In this document: piece after piece, positions 41,801-53,800 of the stretch | How positions within the stretch are numbered: the first letter of the stretch is position 1 | How the letters are laid out: each line of letters opens with the position of its first letter | From: Prostheceraeus crozeri | Taxonomy: Eukaryota > Platyhelminthes > Polycladida > Euryleptidae | Assembly (NCBI GenBank): GCA_907163375.1 | Contig: CAJQUW010004626.1 | Span: 173,932 to 237,931, forward strand | Reading direction: 5' to 3' | Length of the DNA: 64,000 bases | Made by a program: the position numbers and the translations under genes | Notes under the pieces: generated by a model | What the model saw: the letters and a program-made list of their open reading frames with translations, nothing else | Database searches by the model: none | Told to the model about the DNA's origin: nothing

Positions 41801-44800
41801 ACTGAGCAGGTACAGATTATTATAAAACTAAACAGTGACACAAACAGTATTATTAGTGTACGCATCTTCTACATGTATACTTAAGATATTCTCTATCAGT
41901 ACAGTGAAATTACAACAATATACAGGCACTGCAAAATACTTTTTCTGAAGAAAGAAGCTAAAAAACATAACATTTTTCTGAGCTTTACACTAATGTTATA
42001 CTTTTTGGTTGAATAAATAAGATTTTTCAACTGACAAAAAGCTGGTTATATTTAAGAATGGATAGAATTCATTAAGTTTACACAGTGGAAATAAATAGGT
42101 ATTCACTGAATACTGTGAATACTATACACGCTACGCCACTGCAAGTCACTGTTTGACGAATGTGTTATCGGCGCTATCGGCAATGGCTATCGGTAAGAAA
42201 GCAACGTCACACTCTGACAAAAGACTCCCAGGCAAATCAAGCACTAAAGCTCAACTCCACAGAATGTATTGAGAATTGATGTTTGAGTGCACTTTCCTTC
42301 TTCATAAACTTGTGTTAAAATCATATCTCGCATAGGGGGGGACATTCCCCGTGTCCCCCCCCCCTTGGATACGCCACTGTATGGTAACCACATGTATGAA
42401 CAAAATAGTGAATGATCATTTTCTGATTTATGAAAATGTTGAACTTAATTGATGGAATCCATAGCATAATCACAATAGCACCTGATCTGTTGAAGAGCGG
42501 TTGTACAGATCACCGAAAGATGTATAAGTCAGAGGTGTACAAAATCCTTTTTCCTACTAAGGCCGCAACCAATCAGCTTCTTATCATTCATGCGTTAGTA
42601 TTAATTGGAGATCTACAGTACATTTTTACAATGAGATATGGCTTCAAAATGTAATTCTAAAATAAGTTATGATATATGACAGCCACAATTCTACATAATC
42701 AAAATGTCGAATTGATAATTATGCCCGATATGATGAATAAAACATTTAACACAGTATATGGTATAAACGAGTATGGCCAGCTCAGGTTATGAGCATGTGT
42801 ACACAAGCGTGCAATTCTTCAAAAACGATGACAAAGGAAGAGCTGATGAAAGAGGTAACAGGAGCTTTAATATTTTTCTAAAAGTATGCATGCAGGAAAT
42901 TTGATGAAAGCAGTAAAAGTCGATGCACGACAAATGTGTGGAGCCTTCTCATATACTACGATTCTATCAAAAAAAGTAGCAATGCTAAATTGATCAAAAA
43001 TATTGCAGAGATTATACGAACATGTTTCTTCAAAACGAAAACTGCAAAATGAACACAGCATGATTGGACATTTAGTGATCAAGCAACTTGTTCTAGAAGT
43101 CTCCTCAAATCTTTATAAAAAGTTGGATTTCATTTGTGTTATCATCACACTTATGCTATCTTCTAGATTTTTGCTTGTCAATCTCGGTCTGCGTTCAGTT
43201 TTGGATGTTGCGCGTATCGGTGAAATGCTGCATGCAGTGATATCATGTGAAGCTATTGTTACGCTATTGTTATTCCGCAGCATTGTATGTAAATCATGTG
43301 GTGTTGGTTCACTTCATCGTCAGGGTCATTTCGTCGACAAGGTCATTTCATCGTCAGGGTCATTTCGTCGACAAGGTCACTTCATCGACAGGGTCATTTC
43401 ATCGACAAGGTCACTTCATCGACAGGGTCATTTCGTCGACAAGGTCATTTCATCGACAGGGTCGTTTCGTCGACAGGTGGATGTTATTCGATCAAGAGTA
43501 TCATGCATCCATAGATAGTTGCAGACATAAATTAACTCAATAATTCATAGACATCAAGCTATGATGTCTTTGAGCTTTATCATGGACTCCAATGTCATCT
43601 GACTCCAGTTAATGTTGCTCACCTATAGTAGATGTTCTCTAAAAGAATTTTAAAAAGCTAAAGCATGGAAGCCTCGCAGGTGTAGCATTTCTGAACGACT
43701 ACAAAAATTAATTGTTCTAGTCGGAATAACAACTTGAAATTGAAATTCCATTCATCTACTTCATAAAAGAATGTTTTACAAGTTAGATTAGTGACATCAG
43801 TGTTTTAGATTGCTCTTATATAGCCAGTTTTTTGTGTGATGTCATCAACAATAATGAAAGCATACTTCAGTTGTAAAGTGCGATTGCCGGGAGACTTGCC
43901 ACCAGCCTATAGCGTGATATGCTAGATCGGGTATAGCGAAGCTTGTTATGTGCGATGAGCGTAATGCATAGGCGCCACAATTCCTGATTATGTAACAGAA
44001 ATAATGCTCTTGCATCGCAATGGTTCTAGTCGCACTTGCTTGTACCACAGAGAACCATGCAATTACGCCACTCTATTAACCAATAGCATTTCAAGTTCAC
44101 GTTATCATATAAAATGCAAAATTGTTTTCGATATTGACCAGATTCGAAAATTGATTTCGTATGTGCCAGCTTTAGGATTCTTTGTGTATAGGTCTACATG
44201 TACATCGCGTTTCCCGTTCATAATATGAAGAATTACAAGATAATACATTTATCTGATGTAAAAAAACGCACATGTGTGTCATCGTCTCACACACGGACCA
44301 TCGTCGGTATCTGCAGCTTTCATATTTAGCCTAAACATCTACTACTTTATTACTTAGCAAATACCTTACTTGAGATGAGTATGAGAATATCCACTTGACG
44401 CACATGCGTGATTTCTTGTGGCTTAAAAGTATTGACAAGTAGCGCGGATGCAAAAGTCTTTCTGCAACTACCCCAGGCCTTAAGTAATATTTACAGATCC
44501 TCTGTAGATCATCAGGTGCAAGCCTCTATTTTGCTACTTGCGTTCATGTCGGCGCTCACAATTGTGACGAGTTTTTTATTCATTGATTATAATTGCTATG
44601 ACAACTGACAACTCTGATCCTGCCGATTGACTCTGTCGCATAAGTGGCTCGTAGCTCAGTTGGTAGAGCACAGGTTTAGTTAACCTTGGTCGTAGGTTCG
44701 AATCCTACCAGCCGCACATCTTTTGCATGGCAATTTGATCTATCGTTTATTTGATTTCATTGTTGTTAATTTTACTTGTCCACGATGTACAAATCATTCG

Positions 44801-47800
44801 CTTTGGATTTTATCATAGATCAGTAAATGTCTTATTTTAAGACCATTCATCTGGTACAGAATATCAGAGAATCCGAAACCATTTATTAAAGACTCTACTC
44901 ATTTGCAATCTCATAACACGGATGATCTGCCTTATCACAGACTACCAGAAGCCCCACTGTGAGTTGGAGATTTCTCCTTTGATTTCTGACAACTATGTTC
45001 ATCCTTCATTCTGATGGTTTCAGCGCCATGCAGTGTCTCTCATTTTCAGGGACTGTATTTGAAGAACATTCTTTGTCGGAAACAATTTAGATCATCTCTG
45101 TTAGTGCTGATGAAACAGGTATTGTTAAAATGACAATACGGTTTTTCCCCCACCTGTTGACAACACTTAGACAGCAGCTCAGCGGGAATCTCAGCACGAA
45201 GTGCTTCCTGTGGTTTCAACAGAGAAAGTTCGTTGCGCAATCAAATGATGAAGCCATAAAATCATCTTGAGTGTGATCAATGAGGTTAGGCAGCAATAAT
45301 TTTCCAGAGAACTATTCTAAAATCTGCCACTCCATTGCCCTTGTTTGCACCTACCTATCCATCCGTTCAGATTGCAACAATAGGATAAAGATTTACGAAA
45401 CACCAAGTATATCATTTGAAGCATGATTTAGAAATCAAATTAGCAAAATTATATGGTTCGTACGCGACTAGCTACTCAAGAAAGACTCTTGAATCGATAT
45501 GAACATATTATTTCTGCATTGAAGAAAGATGCTTCCTTTTACAGTCCCAAGAGTGATAATTGATACTTCTGGAACCGGTTTTAACCAAATTTCTGACAGC
45601 TTTAACCAAATTCCAGCTTTCTGACAAGTAGTAGAGCTTCATAACTCATAGATTTTATTACAAAATGTGATATTCAACTACATTCCGAATTTCTACTTTA
45701 TTTTTATCAATTATTTATTCTTACAACCTACCATGGAAATGAATAATGAATAATCTGAATACAATGTAATACATATAAGCTCGCATGTGAATATAATGCA
45801 AAAGGTAGACATGTGCATATACAGGAAGTAAATGACATCATTTTGCTGCATCGTAATTTTTAAAACAGATTCAGATGATTTATTTCATGCATGTGAGAAA
45901 TTGGAAGTCATGAAAGGATCAATATTGCAATTTAATCTCAATGGCAGAATTTTATGGCTGTGATACCTCAGGTATATTGTTGCCAATCGCCATTTCATCT
46001 CTAACCTTACATGACAAATTTCTTATTGGTTTAATTAACAAAATGCTTCAATTTTCATTCACATTAGATTGTTGCATTATTCTTTAATTGTTCAATTAAA
46101 GAGCACATGTCAAATCATGAAGGAGCGGAATTTATTAGCGCAACAACACAGATGCATCATCTACGAAAGAGTTTGATAATTATGCACATTTTAGCTATAT
46201 TATCTACATTTATACAAGAATTTTATCATCACATTACTCCAATTTGCAACTTGCACGTGTGCAATGAATATTAATATAGGCACTTTTGAATAGACTAAAG
46301 AATAAGAGAATGTGATTTGTAATTAGTTGATGTCTTTATATCCATCAGCTTGCTATCGACTGCATCAATGTTCTCAATCAGACAATGAATGAAGTAATGT
46401 ACTTTGAGCCAATGCAGATGCATGTAAATTTCAGTTGAAAAGCTACTTTTTGAACAAGGACAGAACTCCTTTAATGTTGAAATCAGGTGTTGTATATTGT
46501 TTCAATGTGAAGTTGATCCTTTTTTTACCTACATTGGTAAAACTCTCAGACACCTAAACATTAGAGTTAAAGAGCATAAGTCCAAAATCTCGGCGATCTT
46601 TGATCACCGACTGAATTGTAGTTGCAGATGTAACCCTGAAAATTTCAAAATCCTGGCATCAGATAGTGATGGATTTGCCGTAAATATCAAACAAGCTTTT
46701 TACATTAAAAAATTGAGTCCTAAACTCAACAAACAAGTGAAATTCGATGAGTCGTTCTATAATTGTCGTCTTGTCTTCAGTTGGGTATGGGTGCTAATGT
46801 GATTGCGTTAGGCCATTAGCAAATTATTGTGTCTAAACTCTCTTCCTGCTAGTATTTCTGCGCTTTTAGGCTGCTACTACTAGTTTGTGGTTTCACTAGC
46901 TGTATATGTTCCATTCATGTTCAGTCCATTGTACATTGAATTTTATTGATTTGTATCTATATTATGTAAATTTCAGTCAAAAAGAGGGAATTTCATCGAT
47001 CTCCTGAAATGCATCGCATGGATTTAGCACTTTTTTCAATTTTGAAATTACCAAATTTATGGAATTTTCTCAGCATTAAAAACAGCTCAGAAATCTTAAC
47101 TGCCATTACAATCTGTAGACGCCATATACTGTAGCATCTAGATGTTTCAAAACTTGGCCATCCAAAATTTCGAAGCATACATATGCTGCAAATTGATCAA
47201 CTAAATATGTAGTTCATATTCCATGACATCAAGCTCTTTTTGGACAAGCAACAGTACTCGGAGGTAATCGTTCTCAATTCTTGATTATGTAATACAATTG
47301 ACGCCTTTATGTGACTTCAGATTTGTATTTATTGTCATGCCCAACATATATGAAAAGTATCAATAAATAATTTGTAAAAAGGGGGTTTTCTGCATTGAGC
47401 TTATCAAAATTTTGTTGAAATGTATTTTTCTCTATATACACCTATTAATCATAAATAATATGCAGCTATGTCTGTTATGAAAAATTAAAGAAATATTGCA
47501 ATCTTGAAAGTTTAAAAGTTTGATAATAATAAGTCAATAATTGATTACTTTCTAGGACTTTACATATTTGATTTATCCACATCTACATTAGCTTCAATAA
47601 ATATTGAAAGCTGCCATTAGCAGATGTCACAAAAATTCAGATTTTGATATTCATCTTCTCGCTCTTCCTCTGAAATACTGCAAACTGCCGCAAACTAGTG
47701 CAGATAAAAAATGCTTCAAATATATGAAAAAATCCGACATATGCTTCTGTATGTAGATGCTTCAAAACTTTTTGTCCGAAGACGTTTACAATGATTAAAA

Positions 47801-50800
47801 ATTGGCTATGTTGCAGCTAAAGCGACCTTGCTGTTCACTTAACTTCTGCCACCTAACCTAAGCAGGCTAAGATGCTGTAAGATACCGCCCATTCTTTAAG
47901 ATTTGTTGTCCCATTCTTCAGTCTGAGTCACCACCTTAGGCATCTTAAAGAACCTAACGCTTTCTTTAAGATACATACTGCTTAGGGCTAAATGCAAATC
48001 AGTCAAAAATTTCAAACGCATGAAGTTAGTGCAAATATACATGTATATTTTTTATTAAATGACAATTTAAAAAATCTTAACATTTATCACCAATGAAGAT
48101 ATCATGAAAATATACCGTCTAAATATAATACAGTGATTATAAAAAATTACCAGCATGTTAACATCTTCATATTTTTCTAAATGTTTATTGAAATAATGTC
48201 TTTAGATTTCAATTTCTTTGGAAAATAAATCTGCACATTTTTCTATTATGTTTATTTATGTTAAGAATCAATTCAATCGATAATAACTGTCACAAACTTT
48301 TAAATCTATGAAATGGTATGCAAGCAAATTGTTGAATTTAAATTGTCATTGCAATACATTGTCCGAAGACGATTTGCAATACATGATTTCCAAAAACTGA
48401 CCTTCGACTTTTTGTTGCTTAAATAGCACCTTTTGTGAAGGTTTTGAACATCATATTGTCGTTGACATTGGGTTTTTTGGCGCCAAACGCTGCAGTCTGC
48501 GGCTTCTTGCTTTGACCACAAAATATTCAATCAAAACCAACTTGAGTGTGCCAACTACATGCAACTTATTATATATTTCACCGAATTTTTATTCCCATTC
48601 TACACGGTGGTAGTTTCGAATGGTCTAAGGTAGCATAATGTTCAGCAAAACTGTTGAAACTGCTTACCGAACTTTATTAACATAAATCATACATTCATGA
48701 ATTTTTATATTTTAAACAGTTAATGGCTATTTTGACAATATTATTATGTATTGCCAGTGCAATTAATGTGGTTTGTTTTCAGCCTGTTCTTAAAAAGCAG
48801 ATGGTAAATGTACGATCCACATTATGATTCCAATTTAATTTACTTCAAATCGATCAATTTAATCAATTTCCAATTTTATATGACAAAACATCGAATTGGA
48901 GTGATTCAATTTTCGTTCTTGATCTCATTTCCATTTGTTTCAATGCTACGAATATTTGAAAATATTCAATGATTATAAATATGGGTGTTTCATGTTTCGA
49001 TAGATGAAGTATGGCAGAAATTAGTCAATTTTTTCCATATCCTTCTTTTGAGATAGTCAAAAATATAACATGTACTGCGCAATGCATATGCACATTTCCA
49101 GCATCCTTGTTGCAATTTTTAAATGCCCTTAAAACGTTTTGTTCAAAAATGCCATAATTTGCATGCCTTAATCATGAAGTATAATTTTACTGTAACTTCT
49201 TATCTCAAGTGATAGTTTCAATTGATTTGGATTTCCAGACCATGATCATTGATCAAATGTACTTGTATACCACATGCACATTGTGTACTTCTTTTATGCT
49301 AGTTTCTAATATTTTCAAATCGCTTGCCTATAATGAAACTTGAAGTCAGTGGAAAAAATTAAGAAGTATAGCATCATTTTCAAAATTTTCAGGTCAATAA
49401 TTGGCATTTTGGTAATTCTGCCAAAATTACTTTTTCATTCAACAAGACGCAGCCTCTGCTTCACGTTGAATTTTTAAAGTCATAAAAGATCAACTTTTTA
49501 AACTGAGTGGCATTGATAAAGTGAAAGATTAACAGCACAGCTATTTATCAACGAGGTTTCAATACTTGCATGAACTACATTTTTTACAACATTGGATTTT
49601 TTAATGAAAATTAATGTCATCAAATTGCATCATATTCACGAAACAGTTATATGAAATACAACTTCTAATAATTAGATGAACAGTGGCATGACAATGGCAT
49701 TTTAAGCAGTGGCGGTGTAATAGTAGCATTTTTCAACGAATACATAGTTAGATTTTAGATATCAATATAAATTACTGTACAAGTGCTACATTTAGATAAA
49801 TATTCTTGTGCCTGTGTTTAAGATGGATCATTTTGCCGCGGTTGTGTGAAAAATATAATTAAGAATATAGCACATCATTATGCTTGCATGTTGGAGAAAT
49901 TGCGCAGTCTTTAAAGGATAAAAGAGTATACAAATTAATCTCAAAAGTTATCAATGATTTTCGGGACATTGTATTATTAGCCGATAGATTGCGAATCTTT
50001 TGAAATGATATAGAAATGCAAGTTTATAATACATTATCTTAATTATGTCGTAAGATACTAAGCTACGTCAATCGACAAATCGTGATACCCTACTATTAAA
50101 TAGTGTAAAATATTATACAATATCTGCTGGAAAGCTGTGCATGCATACTCTTTGTACAAGTGCAAAATTTCTGCAGATGCCTTCCATTAATCTAATTGAT
50201 GAATAAAAAGCTTGGCTGAATAATGAACTAGAAATGCCTATTGGCATGATTTGACTGTTACCATCAGTTAGATGATTTATCCTATAGTTGCTCCATTTTC
50301 GGGATCATGAATTTGTTGATGTTAGGATTTATTTACTTCAACCGCTATCATGACATGCACATGTTACATGGATGACTCTGGATTAGTAAGTATTTGAACG
50401 TAAAAAATTGAAATGAACTTAATAATTTGAAATCAGCACACATGATATGAAAAACGGTTAATTCATTAGTCTTCTTATTATCATCAATATGATCATGTTT
50501 CATGACATATAATGATATATAAAGTTGCAATAGTGATATTAGCGAGTAGGTGTGCTGAATGACTTTATCAAAATTCTATATATAATTTATTGACAGCAAA
50601 ATATTATTCATTGGTTGAAGATTATAGCTAGCTGTTTCTCAATTAACTTCTATGAACGTCACATGAATTTTAAGCAACTATATGCAAAAAAGTGCTAGTA
50701 TTAAATTAATAACAATAAATTAGTTAAGATTGAGTAGCATGCCATGTAGATAGACATGATAATTCACTGACAGTGGTATGTGAATTGAAGTATTTCAACT

Positions 50801-53800
50801 GAAGGTCTCGAGCGACTGTGTCCTACTTGCAACAGTAATCGTTTTTTCTTGATGTGCAGAATGTCTATAAGTCATTGTGAAAATTGACTTTTGCAATCAT
50901 ACTTCGTGTTATACTCGCATATATATTTCATCTTTGTTGAAATTTTTTTTTAAATATTCAATAGGATCTGATTTAAACAGAACACCTTCTATAATGATTA
51001 GAAATGTTTTTAGCTTTTTAGAAATTTCAATACATTTCAATACAATTCACGGATTCAAAGTAATTTCAACTACTAAATAACTTCTTTTGCAGCACTAAGC
51101 TTTGATAAACACTATCAAATTGAGAGCGTGAATTGATCACACTCTCAACGAAGACAACTTAAAATTCTATAATTAAATCATCAGAACTATAATAAAAATT
51201 TTTGCAAAAAATATTTATTTTTGTTGTCAAAAATTGTTATTCAAATTGAAAAAAACTTAGTTCAGAGTCCTATTCCAAAGACGATTTTCCGGAATCGATT
51301 ACAGATAAAGAAATGTCTCTTTTCATCACGTTTTCTCAGAGACACTTTATCAAAATATAAAATACACATTGATTACATACGTACATTGTGCATTTTATTA
51401 GACTTTTCATTTGGTTGACGCTTAAGCTTTATCAAAAAATAAAAATCACCTTCAATTAAAACTTTTGTTGAATTATGACAGTCTAAAAGACATGATCTTC
51501 AAACTTTGTATTCCCTTATAAAGGTCAAAGTATCGAAAATTGCACTGGTTTCCATCATTTTTTCACTTAAGTAAACATTCAGCATTTAGCGAAAAAAATT
51601 TATAAAATCTTCTTATGTGAACATTATACAACATGTAATAGAATAAAATTTATATGATAAATAAAGCAACACTAAAACAGATGAACTAAATAGGAAAAGC
51701 AGAAATAGTTTCATAGTTGACGTACTACAACTTAGATTGATTTTTTTATCTTACGAATGCAAAATAAATTTCAGTTAAGCCATCAAATGTGTTTTGTGTG
51801 GAGAACTTGTGAAGAAGTAGTTAAATGACCATGGTTTTGAACGTCATTTGATGTTTATCTCAGAAACAATGGAATTTCTTATAAAACATGTGATCTTTAG
51901 ATCCAGTTTTGAAAATTATAAAATTGTCAGTGATTTTAATTGGATCGGTAAATGCGGATTTTGATATTGGGATCATGTTCTTATAATTTAGAATTTTATG
52001 ACGTGATTATTAATTCAACTCACAAAAATATATGACATGCCTATGAATTTTTTTCCAAGTTTGAACCTGTCAATCTTGATGGAAGGAAATCCTACATTTC
52101 GTCATCGACGTGGATTTCCCGGGCAACTCAAAAGTCATTGTTTTGAGAAAAATATAATGCTTCGGCTAAATAAAGCATTGTGTCCATTTTGGATATCTAA
52201 AAAGACGCATCTGGCTTACCACGGAATGTAAATGCTTTAGAGTTGCTCAACGTTTCGAAGACTTTAAATAGAGCACTTAAATATTCATGCAATGCTTATA
52301 CATGTTATAAATATTTAATTTCATAATATCAGGAACTGCTATATAGGAATAAACTTTGCACATGTTACAAGAAATTTCTTGGGAAAATTGAACTGAGCAG
52401 AAAGAGAATAGAAATTATGACAAATAATGGATGTAGATCATGAGTTATATATAAAAATCCAATAATTATGCATACTGTTTTGTTTGTATGTGTTCTTAGA
52501 CTGCTTATCATTTTACAATTTATTGCATTTTTGTAAAGTTCAACATATAAAACTATAAAAACAACATATAAAAATATCATTGCCATCAAATTACGTTCAA
52601 ATGTCTAGTTATTCCCATGTCCCTTTCATTCAGTGAGGGATTTCTTTCTTCAATTAGAATGGCTCCGGCGATCTGTAACTCATTGATATTCGAGAATATA
52701 TACATATAATGAATGGGATATAACATTAAAATAATAATAACATTAAAATATAAGAAAATATGTAAAAATAACATAAAGACAACTAAAAAAGTTCCTTTAT
52801 TACAAAAGGCCAAGAAATTCACCTGAGCTTCCATTAGTTAAATTAGTTTCTTGTCTGATTAAAAGAGATTCTATTTACTTTTGTTTTGCGCTGTTTGTTT
52901 CATGCACAGGTATGGTCCACTATATCGATGATTTTGGATTGTTGTTATGGATATGTTGTACATATTGGTAAATGTAGTTGAAGAGTTACTTCTACGTTCA
53001 TTTACGAGATCCTATTGTTCTTGAAGTTTCACCGATGTAAAATTTATTGCAGATAGTCCATTTTAGAGCCTAAATGGTTCAATTCACTATCCTTAAAATA
53101 TGTCTACATGTAGATTTACAATGATAAACACTTCTAATGTTGAATAACACTGTTAATTGATGAAGAAGCCCTAGCTACGTACATTTCAACATCAGCATTC
53201 AAATGTCATCCAAGAATCTTTAATGTCATTCAATCAAATTCTGCAATTTTTAGATCCTTCATATAATGGCTATTTTCATTACACCCTAAAAGAAAGCAAA
53301 GCCAACTTTCCGATGAAAATCTGCGAAAATTTACAAAGTGATTTAATTTCCAAAATTTGCATTTCATTTGAAGGACGTTGTCTAAACATTTTCAAAATAT
53401 GTGCTATTCATAGTAAGAAACATAAATGTAACATAAATGTAAATTCACATATTTGCAGAAAACTTATGCAAATTTCAGCTATTTTGTAAATAAATGTTGC
53501 CTACATTTCATGCTATTTAATTGCTTTATCACCTTTGAAAAGCGATGAGGCATTTGAATAGTAAAAAAATAAAACATCAAATACTTCTCAGCCAGTATAA
53601 TCAATGCTTCAGTTTCTATACGTATGCATGCTCATTTTCATGATGCTATGAAATATCAAAATCATTTGTTTCCTTATAAATCTCCAATTTTGAAAACATT
53701 GTAAACAGTATCAGCCCTAACGGAATTGAAAGGTATCATGGCACCAGTAATCATCTGCATCATCAGACTTACTTCATTCTGCCCTCCTTGTTGTTGGAAA

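Larger units (their letters stand above)
39358..53772 (-). other. tbr intron 1
   Basis: 14.4 kb between exon 1 and exon 2, bounded by GTAAGT and TTTCAG. It holds an hAT-like miniature element, a 17-bp minisatellite, a tRNA-like gene and a PLE endonuclease remnant. The remaining stretches (39.4-41.5, 44.8-46.4 and 46.9-53.7 kb) are AT-rich with no gene I can support. Confidence 0.85.

Noticed and set aside
43306-43476. CRISPR-like array
   Set aside because: Units are contiguous 17-mers without spacers in a eukaryotic intron; it is a minisatellite.
43003-43543. Three long overlapping plus-strand frames
   Set aside because: They are open only because a 17-bp repeat lacks stops in every frame; no domain or start support.
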